A stretch of DNA of 28,639 nucleotides from CAILZL01 sp035548495 (GCA_035548495.1 DASZSV010000023.1:1-28639); one strand, 5' to 3'; positions 7,827 to 16,062 are shown, counted from the first letter of the stretch. Notes: generated by a model not told the origin, from the sequence alone. Translations and numbers: made by a program.

Positions 7827-8040
7827 AAGGATGATTTGCTTGACCGATGGTTTCAAGAACGCCGTAAATCCATTGCACTACGCACTCCATGCTGCGTGCA
7901 AGCCCGGGGTATACATCCATGTACACCCGCTCGGCAGAACAAAGCTGTGCTTTGTTGCAAGCGCCGCCTCGCCCATGGAGGCTCCGCAAAAACTCCTGTT
8001 TTTGACGGTCTTGAAACCATCTTGTCAATCAACTCACCTT
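7827..8040. repeat. Structured intergenic element, copy A (214 bp)
   Basis: Long imperfect outer arms (7827-7868 and 7999-8040) pair through GATGGTTTCAAGA and TTGAC blocks. Inside are several hairpins: AACAAAGC/GCTTTGTT at 7938-7956, TACAT/ATGTA near 7911-7924, and CAAAAAC/GTTTTTG near 7987-8003. Core blocks TTCAAGANCGCCGTRAA and TTTTTGACGGTCTT recur in copy B at 23111-23225, while the outer arms differ. It sits in the 318-base gap between the dehydratase and SDR genes, which otherwise shows nothing coding. Confidence 0.75.
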
Positions 8041-8089
8041 GGCGCCCTTTGTTCGGTGACAACAACTGCGAAGTATGGAAGGTAACATC

Positions 8090-8818
8090 ATGGGTCGACT
8101 AAGTGGCAAGACAGCGGTGATCACCGCAGCAGCGCAGGGCATTGGCCGTGCCACCGCAGAAGCCTTTGTGCATGAAGGCGCGCGCGTGATTGCAGTGGAT
8201 ATTCAAGCGGACGCGTTGCAGACATTGCAAGGTGTAACTGCGCGCTGTGTGGATGTCACCGATGCAAGAGCAATCCAGGAACTCGCCGGAGAATTTCCCG
8301 ATGTCAATGTGCTGTACAACTGTGCGGGCGTTGTTCACACCGGAACCATTCTGGAATGTGATGAACAGGCATTCGCTTTCTCGCTCAATCTCAATGTCAC
8401 TGCGATGTATCGCATGATCCGCGCCTTCCTGCCTTCCATGTTGCAACGACGGCAGGGTTCCATCATCAACATGTCGTCGATTGCATCATCCATCAAGGGC
8501 ATTCCCAACCGTTTTGCCTACACTACCACCAAGGCGGCGGTGATTGGCCTGACCAAGTCTGTTGCAGCGGATTACGTGACGCAAGGTATTCGCTGCAATG
8601 CCATCTGTCCGGGTACGGTGGATACGCCTTCATTGCGTAATCGTCTTGCGGCAACCGGTGATTTTGACAAAGCCTATGCCGACTTCTGCGCGCGACAGGC
8701 CATGGGAAGATTGGGTCGCGCCGATGAGCTTGCTGCACTTGCGGTATATCTTGCTTCGGATGAATCATCATTCACGACGGGGCAGACGCATGTCATTGAT
8801 GGTGGTTGGGTTAATTAA
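8090..8818 (+). CDS. SDR oxidoreductase, probable 2-keto-3-deoxy-L-fuconate dehydrogenase
   Basis: 242 residues of classical short-chain dehydrogenase. The cofactor loop is TAAAQGIGRA at 12-21 (a variant of TGxxxGxG seen in this subfamily), then NCAG at 77-80, catalytic Ser130 (NMSS), and Tyr144/Lys148 (YTTTK). The C-terminus is HVIDGGWVN. The subfamily includes keto-deoxy-fuconate and keto-deoxy-rhamnonate 4-dehydrogenases and animal DHRS6/BDH2. The predicted reaction is NAD+ oxidation of 2-keto-3-deoxy-L-fuconate at C4 to the 2,4-diketo acid. ATG 8090 has GGAAGG 7 bases upstream; ATG 8075 would use part of that ribosome site as codons and is less likely. It is separated from its neighbours by repeat elements on both sides. 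Confidence 0.87.
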   Translation: MGRLSGKTAVITAAAQGIGRATAEAFVHEGARVIAVDIQADALQTLQGVTARCVDVTDARAIQELAGEFPDVNVLYNCAGVVHTGTILECDEQAFAFSLNLNVTAMYRMIRAFLPSMLQRRQGSIINMSSIASSIKGIPNRFAYTTTKAAVIGLTKSVAADYVTQGIRCNAICPGTVDTPSLRNRLAATGDFDKAYADFCARQAMGRLGRADELAALAVYLASDESSFTTGQTHVIDGGWVN

Positions 8819-8936
8819 AACTTTCTTCAGAACTACTGCGTCAGTTGTGTTTAAAGACAGGTGTGATGAAGGCGCGCCTCGGGCGAATGGCACGCCGCCG
8901 TTCGTAATCCAGCAAGACAAAGCATCCGTATTTGAC

Positions 8937-8963
8937 TGGATCCCCGTTTTCACGGGGATGACG
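8937..8963. repeat. dRS3-like dispersed hairpin repeat
   Basis: ATCCCCGT (8940-8947) and ACGGGGAT (8952-8959) form an 8-bp hairpin with a 4-base loop. It lies within the widespread TGGATCCCCG...CGGGGATGACG motif, whose minus-strand reading gives the familiar 'VIPVKTGIQ' pseudo-peptide. It lies in the 259-base gap between the SDR and FAH genes. Such repeats are common in beta- and gammaproteobacteria. Confidence 0.8.
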
Positions 8964-9077
8964 CAACAGGGATTTTGCTCTCGTTGCAGCACTGATCGTG
9001 TGAGTGCATGTTTTGCAATCTAATGTGCAGTTATGATGCTGCAAGACGTTTTGTGAAAGTTTTCCAACAGGTGTCGT

Positions 9078-9923
9078 ATGAAACTATTGCGTTTTGGTGA
9101 AGCAGGTAAAGAGAAGCCCGGCATGCTGGATGCTCAAGGCCGCATTCGTGATCTGTCCGGCGTGGTGGATGATATCGCCGGTGATGTGTTGTCGGATGTG
9201 CAACTTGACCGGTTGCGCTCCATCAACATCGACGCCTTGCCGGTGATCGCAAACGATGTGCGCATCGGCGCATGTGTGGGGCATGTCGGCAAGTTCATCT
9301 GTATCGGTCTCAACTATGCGGATCATGCTGCCGAATCCGGCATGACACCACCGAGTGAGCCCGTGGTGTTCATGAAAGCCACCTCTGCGATTATCGGCCC
9401 CAATGACAATGTGCTGATTCCACGCAATTCAAAGAAAACCGACTGGGAAGTGGAACTGGGCGTTGTGATTGGCAAGCACACGTCATATGTGTCAGAAGTG
9501 GATGCGATGAATCATGTTGCCGGTTACTGCATCGTCAATGATGTTTCCGAACGCGAGTTTCAACTCGAACGCGGTGGTCAGTGGGACAAGGGCAAGGGTT
9601 GCGATACCTTTGGACCCATCGGTCCGTGGCTGGTGACACGCGATGAAGTGAGTAATGTTGACAATCTCTCCATGTGGTTGAGTGTCAATGGCCATCGTTA
9701 CCAGAACGGTTCAACACAGCCCATGATTTTCCGCGTGCCGTTTCTCATTCACTATCTGTCGCAATTCATGAGCCTGCAACCCGGTGACGTGATCTCCACT
9801 GGAACGCCGCCGGGTGTGGGCATGGGACAAAAGCCTGCACCCATTTATTTGCAAGCCGGTGATGTGATGGAGCTGGGCATTGAAGGACTGGGTGTGCAAC
9901 GACAGGTTGTCAAGCAGGCGTGA
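9078..9923 (+). CDS. FAH-family hydrolase, probable 2,4-diketo-3-deoxy-L-fuconate hydrolase
   Basis: 281 residues with the fumarylacetoacetate hydrolase fold. CIGLNYADHAAE is at about 75-86. Metal ligands Glu124 and Glu126 lie in DWEVELG and Asp155 in VNDVSERE. KGKGCDTFGPIGPW at about 171-184 and TGTPPGVGMG near the C-terminus complete the active site. The family hydrolyses C-C bonds of beta-diketo acids. As the last gene of the fucose series it would cleave the 2,4-diketo acid to pyruvate and L-lactate. The same fold is used for 2,4-diketo-3-deoxy-rhamnonate, so the stereochemistry rests on the upstream genes. The next gene converges 30 bases downstream and no strong terminator hairpin is seen. 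Confidence 0.87.
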   Translation: MKLLRFGEAGKEKPGMLDAQGRIRDLSGVVDDIAGDVLSDVQLDRLRSINIDALPVIANDVRIGACVGHVGKFICIGLNYADHAAESGMTPPSEPVVFMKATSAIIGPNDNVLIPRNSKKTDWEVELGVVIGKHTSYVSEVDAMNHVAGYCIVNDVSEREFQLERGGQWDKGKGCDTFGPIGPWLVTRDEVSNVDNLSMWLSVNGHRYQNGSTQPMIFRVPFLIHYLSQFMSLQPGDVISTGTPPGVGMGQKPAPIYLQAGDVMELGIEGLGVQRQVVKQA

Positions 9924-9953
9924 GGTGCCGGGTTGATGACTGCCGATGCACGG

Positions 9954-10427
9954 CTAACTTGTTCTCGAATACGTTCCATCCATGATTTGTACCCACGTTG
10001 CGCCGCCATCAAACGAGCTTTCCAGCAGCAGGTGATATTTATTGTCTTCCGGAAAACTATAGGTATGCCGTGTCTGGCCACGAGGCGAGGTACGAACAAA
10101 GTTGCAAGTGTTGCCATCGCGCACGCCGGGTGCAGGCTGCGTTGGCACAAAACCGAGGCTGTCAAACCAGAAGAGGTTGCAGCTTGCATTCGATTCATCG
10201 AATACGAATATCGCATGTGCAGTAAGCCATATCTTTCCATCGCGTTCAGCGCGGTAGTCCTGGATTAATGCACGGCCATTAAAATCCAGCCGTGATGAGA
10301 CGATTGACACGGCCGTGCCGCCTGCGCCCCACTTTGATGATGCGATGGTTTCCTTTCCAGTCCATTGTCCGGCGAGGAGCGAGAGGAAATTGTCGGATGA
10401 GGTTAAGTTCATAGAGGTTAAGTTCAT
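9954..10427 (-). CDS. DUF1579 family protein
   Basis: 157 residues resembling DUF1579: LLAGQWTGKETIASSKW near the N-terminus, LIQDYRAERDGKIW in the middle and LFWFDSLGF further on, a pattern typical of this lipocalin-like beta-barrel family. No catalytic role is established for the family. The start at 10427 lies 1 base after the stop of the PAP2 gene, so the two form a transcription unit. The first 15 bases are tandemly duplicated, giving MNLTSMNLTSS with two possible start codons (10427 and 10412). There is no signal peptide, so it is probably cytoplasmic. Confidence 0.75.
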   Translation of the reverse strand: MNLTSMNLTSSDNFLSLLAGQWTGKETIASSKWGAGGTAVSIVSSRLDFNGRALIQDYRAERDGKIWLTAHAIFVFDESNASCNLFWFDSLGFVPTQPAPGVRDGNTCNFVRTSPRGQTRHTYSFPEDNKYHLLLESSFDGGATWVQIMDGTYSRTS

Positions 10428-10428
10428 A
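10399..10428. repeat. Perfect 15-bp tandem duplication over a start codon
   Basis: The unit gaggttaagttcata occurs twice head to tail at 10399-10413 and 10414-10428. On the minus strand this duplicates the ATG and the next codons of the DUF1579 gene in frame. Confidence 0.85.
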
Positions 10429-11223
10429 TCAATGAAACGACGCTGAATAGTTAAGTGCCAGGCCGCCATCAATCGGTAGCAGCGATAAGGTTGATACTGA
10501 GTGGTGTGGCTGGTTGCGATTAACCACGAAGTGCGCGGTTGAGAGTCCCAGTGCCGCACCGGCCACCGTATCAGATAACCAATGCTGATTGTGCTTTAGC
10601 CGCAGATATGCGGAGCCCGCCACCAATCCATATCCGAGCACTCGGCGCACCCAGCGATAATCGTCGCCGCCGGATTCCGCCAGCACGCCGCCGATTGCAC
10701 CTGCAAAAGTAACATGTAACGAAGGGAATGAATCACCGTGTTTCCAGCGATTGCTGTCCGCAGTGACATAGGGACGTTCGCGATGAGCGACTTGCTTGAT
10801 GATGTATACGCTGGCGACACTGAAGGCGCTTGCTTCAATCATGTTGCGGCCTTCACGATATCCGGCAGTGTCATCCCACACAAAAGACAGCGCCCATGTG
10901 CCCGCGAGTACTCCGGCCGCAGGCAATGCATCCCTGGTGCTGTACTTGTCTGTTGTATCCAGCGGTGCACTATTGATGAAGTGCGCACGCACCTGGTTAT
11001 CATAATGATGTGATGCGGCAATGGTCGCCACGACACTGCCGGCATACAACCAGTCACGCTTGTCCCAGCGAGCCGGTGCAGTGACGTACAGGCGCAAGTC
11101 GTCCACCAGTGTGTGATTGTCGGTATGATCTCCGGCCAGCGCCGGTGACGTCAGGCTTGTCAAAATCAGCAGTACTGCCAATGCACCTATGCCACTGGAA
11201 GTGCTGTCTTTCGTCATCTTCAT
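10429..11223 (-). CDS. PAP2-family phosphatase with signal peptide
   Basis: 264 residues. A signal peptide (about 12-30, ending SPALA-GD) is followed by the three acid-phosphatase signatures: KQVAHRERP at 143-151 (Kx6RP), PSLH at 167-170 in place of the usual PSGH, and a third motif with Arg208, His214 and Asp218 (RLKHNQHWLSD). Enzymes of this family remove phosphate from lipid phosphates such as undecaprenyl pyrophosphate, phosphatidylglycerol phosphate or lipid A on the periplasmic side. The C-terminal LALNYSASFH ends in an aromatic/His pattern that could suggest an outer-membrane-like strand, but this is weak. It is the first gene of a two-gene unit with the DUF1579 protein. Confidence 0.85.
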   Translation of the reverse strand: MKMTKDSTSSGIGALAVLLILTSLTSPALAGDHTDNHTLVDDLRLYVTAPARWDKRDWLYAGSVVATIAASHHYDNQVRAHFINSAPLDTTDKYSTRDALPAAGVLAGTWALSFVWDDTAGYREGRNMIEASAFSVASVYIIKQVAHRERPYVTADSNRWKHGDSFPSLHVTFAGAIGGVLAESGGDDYRWVRRVLGYGLVAGSAYLRLKHNQHWLSDTVAGAALGLSTAHFVVNRNQPHHSVSTLSLLPIDGGLALNYSASFH

Positions 11224-11590
11224 GTCAATACACGCCCGGGTAAAACCGAAAGCTTAACAGAGAATGTAAACCATCGTGATGCTGTGCTGAGTACATCGAC
11301 TTTTGTACGTGGTGGTGGCCATGCGATCCATGCCTGTTTCATTCTGTCGATCAGGAAAGACTTGCGAATTATTCATTGCAACGCACGTGTTCTTCTGGTT
11401 ATTGCCCGGCACGCACGCTGCGCGTAAAGATAAGTAAATCCACGCAAAACGATACGCACAACATTCATGCATCACAGCGCATCAGAATTGCAAATCGTCA
11501 TGTAAGCAGCGAGCTGCTGCTGGATAATTACCATATCCTTAATTTCGCCGGATGGCCGGCATGACTGATCTCGCATCCAGAGGTGTGATG
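11224..11590. other. Intergenic region between PAP2 and macA
   Basis: 367 bases between divergent genes. It should hold the promoters for both. I see no convincing hexamer pair, no strong hairpin and no coding signal beyond short out-of-context frames. Confidence 0.4.
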
Positions 11591-12769
11591 ATGAGCGCCG
11601 GTAACTGGAAAATTGCAGCAATTGTCATCGTGCTTGTTGCCGGTGTTTCGTGGGCTGCTGTTCACTATGCAACACGTACGCAGATGTACTATCAAACAGC
11701 GCGTGTGTCGCGGGGAACAGTGGCGCCGCACATCACTGCCAGTGGCACGGTGAATCCCGTGACCACCATTCAGGTTGGCAGTTATGTTTCCGGCGTCATT
11801 CAGGAGATCAAATGCGATTTCAACACACGCGTAAAGAAAGGACAGTTGTGTGCCAGAATCGACCCGCGTCCATATCAAACCATTGTGGATCAGGACATGG
11901 CCAATCTTGCCACCGCACAGGCCCAGCTTGAGAAGGACAAGGCAGGTTTGCAACTGGCCAGACAGACTGATGAACGCAACTCGCAATTGCTGCAGGCGGG
12001 TGTGGTATCGCAGGATGTGGCGGACACTGCCAACAGTGCTTATCAACAGGCGAAGTCGCAAGTGGTGCTGGATGAAGCGGATATCAGGCAGCGTCAGGCG
12101 GCGCTCTCTGCTGCAAGAGTCAATCTCGGCTATACCAGCATTGTTTCACCCGTGGATGGCACGGTGATCTCACGCAATGTCACGCAGGGTCAAACCGTGG
12201 CGGCAAGTTTTCAGACACCCACATTGTTTCTCATCGCAACCGACCTGACACAAATGCAGGTGGATTCAAATGTCAGCGAATCTGACATTGGCAGCGTTGC
12301 TGCCGGTGATCAGGCGACGTTCCGCGTTGAAGCCTATCCGGAACGTACATTCAATGGTGCAGTGGTGCAGGTTCGTCAGGCGCCGCAGACCGTGCAGAAT
12401 GTGGTGACCTATGATGTGGTGATTGGCTTCAGCAATGCAGCATTGTTGCTCAAGCCCGGCATGACCGCAGCGATCAGCATTTTCAGCAAACGTCATGACA
12501 ATGTACTGCGCGTACCGAATCAGGCATTGCGTTATCTGCCCGGTGGAATCGGCAACAAACAGGTGAACGACACATCGGCAACGCAGGTGTTTGTCGAACG
12601 CAATGGAAAGCCGCAACGGGTCATGGTTGTCACCGGTCTGGTGGATGACAGTTACACGGAAATTCTGCAAGGCGAACTCAAGGTTGATGATCGCGTCATC
12701 ATCAGTGAGCAGGTCACGAACCCGGCCGGCACCCGTTCCACTGCCAGCCTGCGCATGCCACGCATGTGA
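11591..12769 (+). CDS. macA: MacA-like periplasmic adaptor of an ABC efflux pump
   Basis: 392 residues from ATG 11591. One N-terminal membrane anchor (about 8-24) is followed by the lipoyl half-motifs (GTVNPVTTIQVGSYVSGVI and SIVSPVDGTVISRNVTQGQTV), separated by an alpha-helical hairpin of about 100 residues rich in Gln/Ala, then beta-barrel and membrane-proximal domains. This is the HlyD/RND-type adaptor that links MacB to an outer-membrane TolC channel. The start was chosen because AGAGG at 11579-11583 is 7 bases upstream; in-frame ATGs at 11552, 11561 and 11588 are poorer. macB begins 6 bases after the stop. No tolC gene is nearby, so a channel encoded elsewhere is assumed. Confidence 0.88.
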   Translation: MSAGNWKIAAIVIVLVAGVSWAAVHYATRTQMYYQTARVSRGTVAPHITASGTVNPVTTIQVGSYVSGVIQEIKCDFNTRVKKGQLCARIDPRPYQTIVDQDMANLATAQAQLEKDKAGLQLARQTDERNSQLLQAGVVSQDVADTANSAYQQAKSQVVLDEADIRQRQAALSAARVNLGYTSIVSPVDGTVISRNVTQGQTVAASFQTPTLFLIATDLTQMQVDSNVSESDIGSVAAGDQATFRVEAYPERTFNGAVVQVRQAPQTVQNVVTYDVVIGFSNAALLLKPGMTAAISIFSKRHDNVLRVPNQALRYLPGGIGNKQVNDTSATQVFVERNGKPQRVMVVTGLVDDSYTEILQGELKVDDRVIISEQVTNPAGTRSTASLRMPRM

Positions 12770-12775
12770 GATGCC

Positions 12776-14902
12776 ATGAACGCTGCAGTCAAACAGGATT
12801 CAACACACTTGATTGAAGTGACGGACCTGAGGCGTACCTATCACGTGGGTGATGTGGATGTGCATGCGTTGCGCGGTGTCACGCTGGGTGTGCAACAGGG
12901 TGAGTTCGTTGCCATCATGGGCTCATCGGGATCAGGAAAGTCCACCTTGATGTCCATTCTCGGTTGTCTGGATCGTCCCAGCAGTGGTCAGTACTTTCTG
13001 GAAGGCGTGGATGTGTCTTCCTTGACCGAACCGCAACTGGCGCGCATTCGCAATCTGCGCCTGGGATTTGTGTTTCAGAGTTTCAATCTGCTGGCGCGAA
13101 CCAGTGCGCTGGAAAATGTGGCGTTGCCCCTGTTTTACAGCGAATCTGAATCGCTGAATGCCACTGCACGTTCAGAACGTGCACGCGCTGCGTTGCAATT
13201 GCTGGGACTGAGTGATCGCGAGAACAACACGCCGGGTCAATTGTCCGGCGGTCAGCAACAGCGTGTGGCCATTGCCAGAGCGTTGATCAATTCACCGGGC
13301 ATTCTGCTGGCCGATGAGCCCACCGGCAATCTCGATACGCGCAACTCGCATGAGATCATGGAAACCCTGCTCAAGCTGAACCGCGAACAGGGTGTGACCA
13401 TTATTGTCGTGACACACGAGCCTGATATCGCAGCGTACACGGATCGCATCATCACCATGCGTGATGGTGAAATTGTTTCTGACGAACGCAAGTCCGATGG
13501 CGACATCAGTGCAGTGAAGCATGCGGCAGTGATTGCGACTCCTGTCACTGCAACGGCGCCCGCACGTGGCGGCAACCTGCCGCTGGTTTCATCCTGGGCT
13601 TTTGCACGCATGATTGCCGGTTCCGCCATTCAGGCCATTGCACGCAACAAGATGCGTTCGGCACTGACTGTGCTGGGCGTGTTCATTGGTGTGGCGGCAC
13701 TGATTGCCATGGTGGCCGTGGGACAGGGCGCCAACGACGCCGTGCGCAAACAGATAGAAAGCCTTGGCACCAATTTGTTTGTGGTGGTTCCCGGTGCAGT
13801 AACCAGTGGTGGATTGCGTGGCGGCTTTGGCAGTGCATCGACACTGACGGTGAACGATGCCGCGGCCATTCAGCACGAAGACGCTGCGGTAGCCCAGGTG
13901 GGCTACTTGATCCGTCAGTCCGGACAAGTCCAGTATGCAAATCAGAACTGGTCCACCAGCATTCAAGGTGTCACCACCAGTTATCCAGTCATTACCAATT
14001 GGAGCATCGCCGCGGGTCGTGGCATCAGTGACGATGACATTCAAGGCGCATCACTCGTGGTCGTGATTGGGCAAACGGTTTATGCCCAGGTGTTCGCGCC
14101 CGGAGAAAATCCCATCGGTGCAACACTGATGGTGAAAGGCATTCCACTGCGTGTCATTGGCCTGTATGTTGCCAAGGGTCAAACTGCTTACGGGCAGGAT
14201 CAGGATGATGTGATCATGATTCCGTTCTCCACTGCGGAACGCAAAGTTCTTGGTGTGGCTGCACCAACACAGGCGCAAAGTTCATTGAGCAGCGCCTATC
14301 CTACGCTGCCGAATCCGTTTGGCATCACGCCAAGGCTCACTGGCTATGTGAATCAAATCTATGTTCAGGCCGTAAATGCAAGCGCGATCAACACCGCCAT
14401 TGAACAGGTGACACGCACATTGCAACGCCGCCATCGCATTCGTGAAGGCGATGCCAATGATTTCAATGTGCGCAATCTCAGCCAGATCGCCAATGCCGCT
14501 GAAGGCAGCAGTCACGTCATGGCATTGTTGCTGGCCACTGTTGCATCGATCTCGTTATTAGTGGGCGGCATCGGCATCATGAATATCCTGCTGGTATCCG
14601 TCACCGAACGCACACGTGAAATCGGTTTGCGCATGGCCATTGGCGCACAGCGTTTACACGTGCTGTTGCAGTTTCTGGCCGAAGCGGTGTTTCTCAGTGT
14701 TGCCGGTGGTGTGGTGGGCATAGTTGTCGGCGTGGCCGCCTCAAAGATCATTTCGTTGATCGCCAAATGGCCCACGTCAATTTCAATCGGCGCGATTGCC
14801 GGAGGTTTTCTATTTTCTGTCGCGGTCGGAATTTTCTTTGGCTACTATCCTGCACGTAAAGCCGCACGGCTCGATCCGATTGAGGCGTTGAGGTATGAGT
14901 AG
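12776..14902 (+). CDS. macB: MacB-like ABC transporter, fused ATPase and permease
   Basis: 708 residues, a little longer than the usual 640-660. The N-terminal ATPase shows Walker A GSSGSGKST (49-57), Gln101, signature LSGGQQQ (156-162), Walker B ILLADEP (176-182, Glu181) and His214. A linker of about 45 residues rich in Ala/Thr leads to a first membrane segment at about 296-316, a large periplasmic domain, and three C-terminal membrane segments from about 580 onward, the MacB/FtsX arrangement. MacB drives a mechanotransmission pump that expels periplasmic substrates such as macrolides, peptides or lipids through MacA and TolC. The substrate here is unknown. Extra length lies in the linker and in a Gln/Ser-rich stretch of the periplasmic domain at about 497-505. 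Confidence 0.9.
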   Translation: MNAAVKQDSTHLIEVTDLRRTYHVGDVDVHALRGVTLGVQQGEFVAIMGSSGSGKSTLMSILGCLDRPSSGQYFLEGVDVSSLTEPQLARIRNLRLGFVFQSFNLLARTSALENVALPLFYSESESLNATARSERARAALQLLGLSDRENNTPGQLSGGQQQRVAIARALINSPGILLADEPTGNLDTRNSHEIMETLLKLNREQGVTIIVVTHEPDIAAYTDRIITMRDGEIVSDERKSDGDISAVKHAAVIATPVTATAPARGGNLPLVSSWAFARMIAGSAIQAIARNKMRSALTVLGVFIGVAALIAMVAVGQGANDAVRKQIESLGTNLFVVVPGAVTSGGLRGGFGSASTLTVNDAAAIQHEDAAVAQVGYLIRQSGQVQYANQNWSTSIQGVTTSYPVITNWSIAAGRGISDDDIQGASLVVVIGQTVYAQVFAPGENPIGATLMVKGIPLRVIGLYVAKGQTAYGQDQDDVIMIPFSTAERKVLGVAAPTQAQSSLSSAYPTLPNPFGITPRLTGYVNQIYVQAVNASAINTAIEQVTRTLQRRHRIREGDANDFNVRNLSQIANAAEGSSHVMALLLATVASISLLVGGIGIMNILLVSVTERTREIGLRMAIGAQRLHVLLQFLAEAVFLSVAGGVVGIVVGVAASKIISLIAKWPTSISIGAIAGGFLFSVAVGIFFGYYPARKAARLDPIEALRYE

Positions 14903-15432
14903 GTGAAGATCAGTTTGTTGTTATGTGTCCATTAGCCATCTACGAGGCTGCTCCAGAACGGATAATTAATAGTGAAGAGCGGATGTAGCTTGGCAGTTAC
15001 AAGAGTGCGATATTGATCAGAATATGTCGGACGTTAACATGAAAACTTCGCTAGTTGCATCTTGGTACTATCTCAGTTGATGGCCGCACAAATTCGTAGC
15101 CATGTAGGCTGGGCGCCGCGCCCAGCATCTTGAATTAACCATCAGAAGCTGGGCATGGTGCCCAGCCTGCAAACAAATCAAAACCCAGCGATCAAGCGCG
15201 TTAGGCTGAGTCCGCGAAGCCCAACAGACAGGACATAGACCGCTGATTCCGTTACCTTGGGCTTCACTTCGTTCGGCGCCAACCTGGCTGCACAGGCATG
15301 ACTGAACACCGTATCTGACTACGCGCTATCGCGGATGGTTGTGAAACAGATGGTGACGGACACTGCTGTCCGCTGTCGCCAAGTATTGTTCAGCATCTTC
15401 AAAGATGTTATTGCATCCGTTATGGAGGCTCC
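14903..15432. other. Intergenic region rich in palindromic repeats
   Basis: 530 bases between macB and the nitroreductase gene. The first 200 bases show nothing recognisable. From 15108 there are two GCTGGGC-type palindromes (15108-15126 and 15148-15166) and a GAAGCCCAA/TTGGGCTTC inverted pair (15216-15224 with 15257-15265), all within or touching the 168-bp repeat listed separately. A small hairpin GGACA/TGTCC lies at 15358-15371. GGAGG at 15424-15428 is the ribosome site of the nitroreductase. Confidence 0.6.
15118..15285 (+). repeat. 168-bp direct repeat, left copy
   Basis: Pairs with 16063-16230 at the same length without gaps and with about 21 mismatches (about 87% by hand alignment); the first 41 bases are identical. 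It contains GCTGGGCATGGTGCCCAGC at 15148-15166 and the GAAGCCCAA/TTGGGCTTC inverted pair. The two copies bracket the nitroreductase gene. Confidence 0.9.
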
Positions 15433-15987
15433 ATGCAACTGTCAGCTGCCATTGCCGAGCGGCGCGCTGTTCGCGAATATACCGTGGAACCGATAACTCG
15501 TTCCATCATTCAACAATTGATTGATGAAGCAGTGTACGCGCCCAGTGCGCGCAATCAACAGCCGTGGTCATTTGCGGTCGTGCTTGATGGCCGTCGCGTG
15601 GAATCGCTTGCACAGCAAGCAAAGCAATGGCTGCTGGCAAATCATGACTCGATACCTGAGGGCTTGAACGAAGCGCTGAAAAATCCGGGCTTTTCTCTTT
15701 TCTATCACGCGCCTGCATTGATTCTGGTGATGGCAACTGATGCCAGTACTCAGGCTGACGAAGACTGCTGCCTGTTGGCGCAGAACCTGATGTTGCTGGC
15801 ACGTGACCAGAACATTGGCAGTTGCTGGATAGGGTTGAGCCGGCCTTGGTTCAACCTGGATACAACGAAACGCGAATTGCATCTGCCTCAACACGTTCAC
15901 ATTGTGGCGCCGATTATTCTGGGTCATCCGGCTGCATGGCCTGCTGCGCATGGCCGCAAACCGGCGGACATTCACTGGCTTGATTAA
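15433..15987 (+). CDS. Nitroreductase-family flavoprotein
   Basis: 184 residues of the FMN-dependent nitroreductase fold. It shows the N-terminal AIAERRAVREYT, the FMN-contact APSARNQQPWSF at about 37-48, a central helix region (QNLMLLARDQNIGSCWIGL at about 117-135) and a C-terminal IILGHPA. Such enzymes reduce nitroaromatics, quinones or flavins with NAD(P)H, usually as cytoplasmic dimers. The physiological substrate cannot be read from sequence. GGAGG stands 4 bases before ATG 15433. The gene is alone, flanked on both sides by copies of a 168-bp direct repeat, which may reflect duplication or mobilisation of the segment. Confidence 0.85.
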   Translation: MQLSAAIAERRAVREYTVEPITRSIIQQLIDEAVYAPSARNQQPWSFAVVLDGRRVESLAQQAKQWLLANHDSIPEGLNEALKNPGFSLFYHAPALILVMATDASTQADEDCCLLAQNLMLLARDQNIGSCWIGLSRPWFNLDTTKRELHLPQHVHIVAPIILGHPAAWPAAHGRKPADIHWLD

Positions 15988-16062
15988 TGCGGCTGCGTGA
16001 AGACATATATGCGGCATCTGCAATCGCCTTATCTGCAATCAAAGCCATGCAAGCTACGCACT

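Noticed and set aside
7729..8085. Plus-strand frame of 118 codons, and several others, across the 7772-8089 gap
   Set aside because: They run through the hairpins of structured element A and show no protein-like pattern.
8768..9044. Minus-strand frames containing VIPVKTGIQ or HPRENGDP
   Set aside because: These are the well-known pseudo-peptides made by translating the dRS3-like repeat; not genes.
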